A stretch of DNA of 64,000 bases, taken from Entomomonas sp. E2T0. Lineage in GTDB: Bacteria; Pseudomonadota; Gammaproteobacteria; Pseudomonadales; Pseudomonadaceae. Both the position numbers and the translations under genes were made by a program. The notes under the pieces are model-generated. The model was not told where the DNA came from and made no database searches. It worked only from the letters and a program-made list of their open reading frames with translations. Below are positions 47,114 through 55,500 of the stretch, piece by piece; within the stretch, counting starts at the first letter, position 1, and every line of letters begins with the position of its first letter. The DNA lies in assembly GCF_025985425.1 (NCBI RefSeq), contig NZ_CP094972.1, positions 1,426,001 through 1,490,000 of the forward strand. The letters are read 5' to 3'.

Positions 47114-48485
47114 GTTATTTAGTAGAGAGGCAGAGCAAAGTGTCATAGGGGCATTGCTATTACGACCTGAACTAATTGATATTATTTCAACTGATCTAGT
47201 GGCAGAAGATTTTTATTATTCAGAACATAGTGAAATCTACCGAGCTATATTAAATCTTTATAAAAAAAATATTCAAATTGATGTAATTAGTGTTGCAGAA
47301 ACTATAGAGTTACTTAGATTCTCTAATGGTGAAGTAACTAATCCATTAATTTATTTAGTTGAAATTGCTAAAAATACACCCAGTGTTGTTAATGCTAAGT
47401 TATATGCTGATATTGTCAGAGAACGTTCAGTCTGTCGAGAAATAGAAAAATTAGGACTGGTAGCAAGAGAGATAGCACTATCTAAACAAGACCTACCAGA
47501 TAAGATTAGTCTTATTCAAAGCAAAGCATTATCGCTAGATTCATCCACCACTTCACATGATGTAGTCCATGCTAGCGACGTAATGAGAGATCATGTGGAA
47601 GAACTACAAAGACGTTTTGATTTAGGTGGGCAAATTGATGGTTTATCAACAGGACTAAGTGACCTAGATGATAAGCTAATGGGATTAAAAGCTGGAGAGC
47701 TAATAGTGATTGCTGCAAGGCCATCGATGGGTAAGACAGTATTAGCCATGAACATAGCTACCCATAATGCCATCCATGCAAATAAATCTACGCTTATTGT
47801 TAGTCTTGAAATGACCAATGGCAAGTTAATGGATAGGGCATTAGCCTCTGTTGGTAGTATTCCATTAACTGAGCTAAAAACTGGTCAGGCTGCTTGTAAC
47901 TACGCTTCACAACTGGCTTCAGCCAGTAACCTAATTGCAAACTCGAAATTATATATGGCAGATAGGCCAAATATCAATATTATGCAATTACGCTCAATTG
48001 CCCGTAGGCATAAATTAAAGTATGGCCTAGATTTATTAGTGGTTGACTATTTACAACTGATGCAGGGAACAGGGAAAAATGAAAATCGAGTAACAGAAGT
48101 CAGTGAAATGTCACGTCAATGTAAGTTACTTGCTCGTGAACTCAATATTCCTGTGGTTTTACTTTCACAACTCAATAGACAACTAGAACAAAGAGCTAAT
48201 AAACGTCCCATATTAAGTGACTTAAGAGAGTCAGGTGCAATTGAGCAAGATGCTGATGTCATCATCTTTCTCTATCGAGACGAAGTGTATAACAAAGAAA
48301 ATAGCCGTTACAAGGGAATTGCAGAAGCAATTTTAGGCAAATATCGAGATGGTGAAGTGACCACCGTATTTATGGCATTTAATGGAACTATGAGTCGCTT
48401 TGATCTACTGGTTAAAGGTTGGCAGCCAGACCCAGAAGATACCAATGATAATAGCTTTTCTGATAGATACAGGAAAAGGAGATAA
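47106..48485 (+). CDS. dnaB: replicative DNA helicase (DnaB family)
   Basis: A 459-residue hexameric helicase. The N-terminal helical domain begins SREAEQSVIGALLLRPELID. The RecA-like domain carries Walker A ARPSMGKTVLAMN, MTNGKLMDRALA, LLVVDYLQLMQG and the arginine-finger region DLRESGAIEQDADVIIFLYRDE. ATG 47106 has GAAGG upstream and overlaps the initiator gene. It is a phage-encoded paralogue of host DnaB. Confidence 0.93.
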   Translation: MSELFSREAEQSVIGALLLRPELIDIISTDLVAEDFYYSEHSEIYRAILNLYKKNIQIDVISVAETIELLRFSNGEVTNPLIYLVEIAKNTPSVVNAKLYADIVRERSVCREIEKLGLVAREIALSKQDLPDKISLIQSKALSLDSSTTSHDVVHASDVMRDHVEELQRRFDLGGQIDGLSTGLSDLDDKLMGLKAGELIVIAARPSMGKTVLAMNIATHNAIHANKSTLIVSLEMTNGKLMDRALASVGSIPLTELKTGQAACNYASQLASASNLIANSKLYMADRPNINIMQLRSIARRHKLKYGLDLLVVDYLQLMQGTGKNENRVTEVSEMSRQCKLLARELNIPVVLLSQLNRQLEQRANKRPILSDLRESGAIEQDADVIIFLYRDEVYNKENSRYKGIAEAILGKYRDGEVTTVFMAFNGTMSRFDLLVKGWQPDPEDTNDNSFSDRYRKRR

Positions 48486-48489
48486 AACG

Positions 48490-48948
48490 ATGAATTGTAA
48501 AGCAATGGAGAAAAAAGAACTCACCATTAAAAATGAATTTGATAAAAATAGTTTTATTAATTTCTTTACTGCATTGGATTTAACCATACCTAAGAAAATA
48601 ATCATTGAAGATCAGAAAAATAGCAGAACAGCTGCACAAAATAGACTTTTGTGGCTTTGGAATAATGAAATACAAAAGTTTATGTTCGATCATTCAGGTA
48701 TTACCGCTTCAGCCTTTGATTGGCATGAAACAATGGTCGAAAGGTTATGCCCTACAGTTAATAAAGAAATAACTCTACCTAATGGAGAAACTGTATCTAT
48801 TCAAGAACGTACTAGAACCAGTAAATTTAATACCAAAAAAATGACCAAATATTTAGAAATGCTAGATGCTTACTGTGCTAGTTTTGGTTTATTACTTCCT
48901 CATCCGCAAGACTTAATGAACGCTATCTATGGAAAAAGAAATATATGA
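48490..48948 (+). CDS. ninB: NinB-like recombination protein
   Basis: A 152-residue protein. ATG 48490 has AAAGGAGAT upstream; the open frame extends 90 bases further into dnaB, which I reject. The NinB pattern is present: KNSRTAAQNRLLWLWNNEIQ and a C-terminal YLEMLDAYCASFGLLLPHPQD. NinB binds single-stranded DNA and assists Red-type recombination. Its stop overlaps the next ATG (ATGA), coupling it to the HNH gene. Confidence 0.85.
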   Translation: MNCKAMEKKELTIKNEFDKNSFINFFTALDLTIPKKIIIEDQKNSRTAAQNRLLWLWNNEIQKFMFDHSGITASAFDWHETMVERLCPTVNKEITLPNGETVSIQERTRTSKFNTKKMTKYLEMLDAYCASFGLLLPHPQDLMNAIYGKRNI

Positions 48949-49346
48949 TACAAGGACGCTCAGTAACAGATAGCCAAAAACGCTATTGGGACAATCTTGC
49001 TCAATTTGTTGGCTGTATTGCCTGTATTAAAGAAGGTAAATTTAATAATTATTGCTCTATTCACCATATCGAAGGGCGTACTAAGAAAAATGCTCACTGG
49101 CTAGTTTTACCGTTATGTGCAGGACATCATCAAGATAATGGTACAGCCATAGCCATTCATCCCTATAAAAAACAATTTGAACAAAAATACGGGAATCAAT
49201 ATCAGCTAATAGTGGATTGTATAACACTATTAAAAAAGAGAGGTGTTGATATTCCTGAAAATATATTAACTCTTTTAGACAGTATAAAAGGGAAGTTTTC
49301 AACTGATATTTTAATTTCTCTTAAAGATCAAAAAATATGCAAGTAG
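48945..49346 (+). CDS. Ref-like HNH nuclease
   Basis: A 133-residue protein with the HNH/Ref arrangement: VGCIACIKEGKFNNYCSIHHIEGR (Cys-x2-Cys and His-His), then WLVLPLCAGHHQDNGTAIAIHPYKK. P1 Ref is a RecA-dependent nuclease that stimulates recombination; the same chemistry is inferred. It forms a recombination group with ninB on the right and the YqaJ gene on the left arm. Confidence 0.82.
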   Translation: MIQGRSVTDSQKRYWDNLAQFVGCIACIKEGKFNNYCSIHHIEGRTKKNAHWLVLPLCAGHHQDNGTAIAIHPYKKQFEQKYGNQYQLIVDCITLLKKRGVDIPENILTLLDSIKGKFSTDILISLKDQKICK

Positions 49347-49355
49347 GTGTTGTTC

Positions 49356-49643
49356 ATGGCAGCTTTTTGGTGTTCAAAATATGAACCTGTTGAATACAAT
49401 GGCATTGTAAAACCAGCTATTGAATGGGCAGATAGAAAAGGGGTATCTTGGGAAACCGTTAAAAAACGTGTTCAGCGTGGCTCTGGTTGGTGTAAGGCAC
49501 TCAATCTAAATGAAGATGATCTACTGCCAAAACAATTCCAATTATTTAAGTTCAAGTTATCTAAACAAAAAAAGAAAAGGTATAAGTATAAAAAAAATGC
49601 ACCTTGTTGCTACTTTCATCAGCTAACTCTATTTAGTATATAA
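49356..49643 (+). CDS. small phage protein with HTH-like N-terminus
   Basis: A 95-residue protein. I start it at ATG 49356 (AGGTG at 49345-49349); a GTG 9 bases earlier is possible. VEYNGIVKPAIEWADRKGVSWETVKKRVQRGSGWCKAL resembles short phage helix-turn-helix proteins in which a helix reads DNA. The C-terminus is very basic (SKQKKKRYKYKK). The function is unknown; a DNA-binding regulator is likely. Confidence 0.6.
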   Translation: MAAFWCSKYEPVEYNGIVKPAIEWADRKGVSWETVKKRVQRGSGWCKALNLNEDDLLPKQFQLFKFKLSKQKKKRYKYKKNAPCCYFHQLTLFSI

Positions 49644-49644
49644 T
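49639..49644 (+). promoter_or_regulatory. consensus -10 box ahead of the 49677 gene
   Basis: TATAAT at 49639-49644 overlaps the stop region of the preceding gene and lies 33 bases before the next ATG. The -35 match upstream is weak. Confidence 0.4.
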
Positions 49645-49676
49645 ATTCCTATTTTTAAATTTAATAGGTACACAGT

Positions 49677-50255
49677 ATGGTTGATATGGCAACACTTCGG
49701 TCTGCATATAAAGCATATAATCAATCTAAACAGGACTATTGGGATAAGTTCCGTAATAAAGTAATAGAGATTTATGAAGGTTTTGCAGATCATCTTGGTA
49801 TTAAAGATGAAGAATTTATAGCAGTTGTGGATGATGAAGAAAGGCCACGTAAATATTTACGTTATGGAGGATTAAGTGAAGGGCGTTTTTATAATGGATG
49901 GATACCTACTTACGAAAGAGAGGATGCTGTAGGCTTTACTTTTAGACTTTATTTGGATGAAAGTAAAGAATCAAAGGAAAAAGTCCGCTTTGATTTTACG
50001 ATGAAACTAACTAAGAAAAATGATCAATATATTATTCTTTTTCCAGATGATGAAAAGAATAAACATGATTTTTCTAATATGTTTGATGATATTTTTGGTG
50101 ATGGAAAAAGGAAAAATACTAACTCTACTAACAATAATTCTATGAAAAGAAAAGAGAAACCAAAAGAATTGCTTTTAACAGATGGTAATGAAGACTTATA
50201 TGATTTGTTGACTCAGGAAATTATAGATAGCTTTGATCAAGCAAAATGGCAATAA
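49677..50255 (+). CDS. hypothetical phage protein (192 residues)
   Basis: Starts MVDMATLRSAYKAYNQSK; AGG lies 9 bases before ATG 49677. Helical N-terminus (1-45), a beta-rich middle with AVGFTFRLYLDESKE and VRFDFTMKLTKKNDQYIILFPDD, then an Asn/Lys-rich linker and an acidic C-terminus. No recognised family. It is followed after 64 bases by a gene with a conserved upstream element. Confidence 0.6.
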   Translation: MVDMATLRSAYKAYNQSKQDYWDKFRNKVIEIYEGFADHLGIKDEEFIAVVDDEERPRKYLRYGGLSEGRFYNGWIPTYEREDAVGFTFRLYLDESKESKEKVRFDFTMKLTKKNDQYIILFPDDEKNKHDFSNMFDDIFGDGKRKNTNSTNNNSMKRKEKPKELLLTDGNEDLYDLLTQEIIDSFDQAKWQ

Positions 50256-50259
50256 ATAC

Positions 50260-50283
50260 TTGACAAGGCTATAAAGGGACATA
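50260..50283 (+). promoter_or_regulatory. element TTGACA-N7-AAAGGGACATA, copy 1
   Basis: TTGACA (50260-50265), 7 bases, then AAAGGGACATA (50273-50283). The 11-mer begins 46 bases before ATG 50319. An identical arrangement precedes the giant gene at 52537. It is a candidate element-specific promoter or operator. Confidence 0.6.
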
Positions 50284-50318
50284 GTTTTATCTATTATTCA
50301 TTTATGATAGGTAGGATT

Positions 50319-50597
50319 ATGGCAACTAAACACGGTACAGCTTTTGCCTTTGCACTAGAGGCAGCACAGAATGCAGAAATTTGTTTAAATGATAAAGATT
50401 TAGAGTTTTTTCTGTGTTCAGTAATAGATGGTGAAAAAGTTTATATAGAATTTGGTGGTAATATTAATAACAATATTATCAATGGACTTGAGAGTTTTTT
50501 AGCTAAATTAAAAGAAAAAAAAGATACTACAGGAATATATAGTTATTCAACAGAAGTAGAAGAGAGATTAAAGGAGGTCGCCAGTGGCCTTATCTGA
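50319..50597 (+). CDS. hypothetical phage protein (92 residues)
   Basis: Starts MATKHGTAFAFALEAAQNAEI. ATG 50319 is chosen over an ATG 15 bases earlier because the distance to the upstream conserved element (46 bases) then matches that of the giant gene (45 bases), and TAGGA precedes it. The C-terminus is helical (LESFLAKLKEKKD). No family recognised. It overlaps the next gene by 14 bases. Confidence 0.6.
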   Translation: MATKHGTAFAFALEAAQNAEICLNDKDLEFFLCSVIDGEKVYIEFGGNINNNIINGLESFLAKLKEKKDTTGIYSYSTEVEERLKEVASGLI

Positions 50598-51645
50598 TGA
50601 TCTTTTACTACAGAGACGAAATAATCAAGGTTTAACTAGGCAATTATTAAATCAATCAGCTAATCTACCAAAACCTAGTCCAGAGCAATTACAACAATGG
50701 AATAATGAAGCTAAAAATTATGCTTATCAAGCAGATGGATTAAGAGGCTCATTCCGAAAATTATTAGGTATGAATCCTTATACAAACAATTATCCTTCTG
50801 CTAGTAGGATTGGTACTGAAATAGCATCAATCCCACCTGTTCAGTCATCTTCCACAAGGCAACTATCTGATTTTGAAGCACTAGGTAAAAATGCTGTTAG
50901 TCCTATACCAAGAACAGCCTCTTCTTCTGTACAAAATGGTGAACCTACTAGTATACAAGGTGTTACTAAACAATTAATAAATGGTGTTCCTACCTATAGT
51001 AATGCACCTAATCAAGACGCAAGTGGTTTAGGTATTATTCCTTCTATAAGGCAAAACTCCCCTAGCGTTAGAGATATTTTACAATCAGCAGCTACACAAA
51101 TTCCTGCTTATAATGCTGGAACACAATCAACTGTTATCGAAGATTCTACAACAGGTGGTTATTATCAACGTAGAAAAGCTGACAGAGCCAATAAGAAAAC
51201 TATAGATCGCCTCAATAGCCAAGGTAAGGACAATTGGCAAATCAATAAACAAGCTGCTTTAGATAATAGCCAGTTACAAAATGATTCTTTAAGCAGAAGA
51301 TTATTAGGGTCTAATATCGAAGCAGCAGAACGAGTAGGTAGTTTAGAAAGATTATTAGCAGATTTCAATGCAACACCACAGCAACGATTAGCAGCATTAC
51401 AAACTAGAAACTTATTAGCTAGTGGTGCACAGAAAGCTCAAAGAAATGCAGTCAATGTGGTTACTGATGAACTGCCAGATGGTAGTAAGAAACAAAGAGT
51501 CATTGTGACTGATCCAAGTACAGGGCAGGAAGTTAGTAATATTGATTGGGCAAGTGCTAATACAGAAGATTATATTAATGAAATAGCGAAGCGTACAGGT
51601 AAATCAAAAGAGGAAATACATAAACAATTAATAAGTGGTACTTAA
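50584..51645 (+). CDS. Gln/Asn-rich phage protein, possibly virion-associated
   Basis: A 353-residue protein starting at GTG 50584 after a strong AAGGAGGT. The N-terminus (LLLQRRNNQGLTRQLLNQ) and the C-terminal part (residues 190-350, with NIEAAERVGSLERLLADF and SKEEIHKQLISGT) look helical; the middle is low in order and rich in Ser, Asn, Gln and Pro. No family recognised. The location before the polyvalent gene would fit an injected or internal virion protein; this is inference. Confidence 0.6.
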   Translation: MALSDDLLLQRRNNQGLTRQLLNQSANLPKPSPEQLQQWNNEAKNYAYQADGLRGSFRKLLGMNPYTNNYPSASRIGTEIASIPPVQSSSTRQLSDFEALGKNAVSPIPRTASSSVQNGEPTSIQGVTKQLINGVPTYSNAPNQDASGLGIIPSIRQNSPSVRDILQSAATQIPAYNAGTQSTVIEDSTTGGYYQRRKADRANKKTIDRLNSQGKDNWQINKQAALDNSQLQNDSLSRRLLGSNIEAAERVGSLERLLADFNATPQQRLAALQTRNLLASGAQKAQRNAVNVVTDELPDGSKKQRVIVTDPSTGQEVSNIDWASANTEDYINEIAKRTGKSKEEIHKQLISGT

Positions 51646-51829
51646 TCACATAATAAAAAGCAATTATTTTTATATTGAGTTTAACTAACTAATACCATGA
51701 GTTTTTTATGTTTTGTTATACATTAGCATGACGAATAGAATTACAGATAGTTAAAAAATTCATTATAAAGACAATAACAAATAGTAAAAAATATATTTTG
51801 GCTGTTTTTGTTGTTTATAGGGAGATTAA

Positions 51830-52471
51830 ATGCTTACCATCTTATCAATAATTATCGCATTAGGTATTGTTTTAGGCTTAAAAGATTTTTTTAGACCACA
51901 CAATAAAAAATACTCAAGAAAAAATAAGTGGAATCCTCCTGTAAGAGAACAGTTAAATCAGCGTTCTAGTTCTTACCTTGATATTAGTGATCCTCGAGAT
52001 CAGTTAAAAATAGTCTCTGATGAGAAAATAGCGTTTTCTGCTCAAAAAATCATGGGGCGTAAAGAATATAGGGTTTTTAACATAATTGAAAAAGAAGTAA
52101 TCAAAGAATTTAAATATTACAGAGTATTTGCCCAAGTAAGTCTAGGGGAAGTTTTGTCTAGTGAAACTAGTTATGCTTATAGTTGTATAAATACTAAACG
52201 TGTTGATGTATTAATTATTGATGGTGCTGGTAATCCTATTTTAGCTGTTGAATATCAGGGAGAAGGTCACTATCAAAGTAGTGCTGCTCTGAGAGACGCA
52301 ATAAAAAAAGAAGCTTTACGTAAAGCAGGAGTTGGATATATTGAAATTACTCCTGATCATACTAATGATGATATTAAATATATTGTAAGAAGAGCAATTG
52401 AAAGCAAAATGACAAATAATAAGGTTATCGAAATACCTGTCGCGGAACAAAGTATTCATGTAGTGAAGTGA
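51830..52471 (+). CDS. DUF2726 domain protein with N-terminal TM helix
   Basis: A 213-residue protein. One TM helix (residues 2-18), then the DUF2726 core: SAQKIMGRKEYRVFNIIEK, CINTKRVDVLIIDGAGNPILAVEYQGEGHYQ and AIKKEALRKAGVGYIEI. The D...E-Y-Q arrangement is the family's nuclease-like active site, related to very short patch repair-type or PD-(D/E)XK folds. The membrane anchor suggests action at the inner membrane. A role in protecting or processing DNA is possible but unproven. It lies 123 bases before the giant gene; the 184-base gap upstream holds no gene. Confidence 0.75.
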   Translation: MLTILSIIIALGIVLGLKDFFRPHNKKYSRKNKWNPPVREQLNQRSSSYLDISDPRDQLKIVSDEKIAFSAQKIMGRKEYRVFNIIEKEVIKEFKYYRVFAQVSLGEVLSSETSYAYSCINTKRVDVLIIDGAGNPILAVEYQGEGHYQSSAALRDAIKKEALRKAGVGYIEITPDHTNDDIKYIVRRAIESKMTNNKVIEIPVAEQSIHVVK

Positions 52472-52536
52472 TCACAGCGAATACATAATTATAAATCATA
52501 TCAAGTGATTTTATTGACTATAAAATATAAAAATAA

Positions 52537-52560
52537 TTGACAACACCCAAAAGGGACATA
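52537..52560 (+). promoter_or_regulatory. element TTGACA-N7-AAAGGGACATA, copy 2
   Basis: TTGACA (52537-52542), 7 bases, then AAAGGGACATA (52550-52560), 45 bases before the giant gene's ATG. Same spacing and sequence as the copy at 50260. The bases between and around differ, so the match is not a simple recent duplication. Confidence 0.6.
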
Positions 52561-52594
52561 ACTTGCTATTTAAATAAGATTAGCAGGTTTAGTT

Positions 52595-55500
52595 ATGGCA
52601 AATTATGATTTATTACCTATTGGGAATCAAAAAAAGAGAAAACCAACCGTTGAAGAGTTTGCTCAACGGTATAATATTGATTTAACGCCAACTCAAGAAA
52701 ATAACTCAAGTATATTAGGCCGTGTTGGTGATGCCAGTTTAGATTTAGCTAAAGGTGTGGTCGATACAGGTGAAGCTGTAGTCGGACTGGGTAATTTAGC
52801 CACAGGAGGTAGAGTAGGGAAATTATTACAAGATTATGTAGGTTATGATCCTAAACGTACTAAGGATTTACTGAGTAATAATTATTCTGCGGCAAGGCAG
52901 CAAGCTAATCAAGAAGTAGAAAAAGCAGATGGATTTATTGATACAGCTACGGCTATGTTAAAAAATCCTTCTACTCTTGTAGGTACAGTTCTGGAATCTG
53001 CACCCTCTATGTTAGGTGGTGGTGCTTATGCAAGGTTATTAGGTAAAGCAGGGATATTAGCCAATAATCCTGTTGCTAGAGGTACAATAGGTGAAGGTTT
53101 AGTAGGCGCAGGACAAACAGCAGAACAAATTAGGCAAGAAAATCCAGATAACTTATTAACAGGTAAGCAATCTTTAGCTTCTGCTGCTTCAGGTTTAACT
53201 ACAGGTCTAATAGGTTATGGTGGTGGTCGATTAGCACAAAAAACAGGTATTTTAGATCCACAAACGTTATTAGCTGGTGGTAGTCAGTTACCCAAAGGAC
53301 TAAGCAAAAAGACCTTTAGTAATATTATTAAAGGTGCTATCTCCGAAGGTGCATTTCAAGAACTACCTCAATCAGCTACGGAACAAATGTGGCAAAATTA
53401 TGCTCAAGATAAACCACTATTAGAAGGTGTACCTGAAGCCGCAGCCACAGGTTTATTAGCAGGTGGTTTTATGGGGGCAGGTGCAAACTTAGCGCATAGT
53501 AGAAATAGTAGACCAGAACAACAATCACCTACTACCAGTAAAGAACTATTAAAGTTAGGCTATGATGCAACACCAAAACTAGGCTATGAAGGATTACAAC
53601 CTGCACCAGATATTATTTATCAGGGTACAGACTATCAACCACCACCTCCAGCACAGATAGGTTTTGATAACCCTAATAATCCACAGTCAGCTAATTTTAA
53701 TCCTAACTTATCTAATCAGTATGATCCTGTTATCGAAGGTTTAAATAAACAAGCTGATTTCTACGGTATGCCAGAACCTAGTAAACCTAGCGGTACAATT
53801 ACCAAAGCTTTATTGGCTGGTGGACTTGGACAACAACAAAATTTGCAATCTCCCGTAGTAGATAATGTAACCAATCAATATTCCACTACTCCAACGAGTG
53901 AAATTAATCAATTATTGCCCCCTACTAATCAAGTTACTTCACAACTAGATCAACATTTTAATCTTCCAAAACAGTATGAGCCAAATAGTAAACCGAAAGA
54001 AGTAACTTTAAACCAATTAAAAGATATTGCTCGGCAGTATGACAATATTAGTACAAAACAACTAATGGAATATACAGGAAGTAACTATATTCAAGCGGTT
54101 AAAGCGATTAATCAAGTTAATCAAGAGAAAATGGTGCAGCCTAATCAACTGCCTACTAATGATAACTTATTAACTGAAGCAGAACTAAAAAACTACCAAG
54201 CTCAATATGACAAAAAGCAAAAACAGCTTAAAAGACGTAAAATCAATCCTGAAAAAGATACTCTTACCGATGCTATCATCAAATTAGGGGGTATTTCACC
54301 TGATTATAAATTAGATACTACAGGTGACACAGTAGGTAATAAATCTATAGTAGGTGTTGGCTATCTCTGGAGTAATAAAAATGGTGCTAGTATAGATGAT
54401 GTTGCCAGAAGATTAGCTGATGAAGGTTATATACCCTCTAATACAATAAATAATGATGATGGTGTTAGATGGCTTCAACAAGCAATAGCAGATGAGCTAG
54501 CAGGTAGAAAAAAACATTATGCCCTTAACTCTGAAATGGCTTATTTACAGCAGTATGAGCAAGACCTATTAAATAAGCTAGAACAAGATAATGCGCTACG
54601 AGAAGAAGAATATAGTATCATACGTGAACAGTATGGCGCAGAAGCAGAACAACAGGCACGTTTCTATGATGAAAATGCCAGCAACTACTTTATGCAACTA
54701 GAGGAACAACTCAATGAACTCCAAAGACAAGCAACCATCCTCGAAGGTGAACCAGTCACAGAAGCCGATTCAACCAGCATTAACGACCAGTTACGGCAAT
54801 ACGATCAGCGAGCTAATCAAACTGAAGGAACAACAACTTCAGAAGTTGAAAGAACAACTAGCAACCAACAAGAAATAACTAACTTTAATCTACAGCAACA
54901 GACTGAACAAACACTTAGGCAGGAGCTAGAAGCTAGATTAGCTAAAGAGCAAAAATTAGCTAATGAAACAAAGCAGCAGCAACAAAAACAACAAGCAGAT
55001 AATGATCTTAATAACTTTAAATTAACTGGGTCTAATAGAGATATTGATATTGCTGCTGCTAATAGTCAACAAGTACTTACCATTAACGACAATACAAAAA
55101 AAACTAATAAAGTAAAAAAAATACCTGAGAGTAAAAATAATTCTTCCAGTGAACAAAAAATTAACTTAACAGATGAGTTAGTTAATATATCAGAAAGTGA
55201 TCTTAGTACTTTATTTGATGAAATAGCCAGTGAAACTAAAGCAGTAGAAACAGACAAGCCACTCAAAGAACGTAAACAACGTGTTAAGAAAAAACAAACT
55301 ACCACTAAACGTACAGTATCCAAAGCAGAAAGATCAGATACTAATAATAAGCAGTCTGTTGATAGAACAGCCTCGCGTATTGCTAAAGATATTGGTGTTG
55401 ACCTAACTAGTGCTGGTAAAAATGCTGTAAAAGGATTAGTAGAATTATTTGGTGGTAAAGGTAGGTTAAATAGTGGTTTATCTTTTGATGAGGAAACGTA

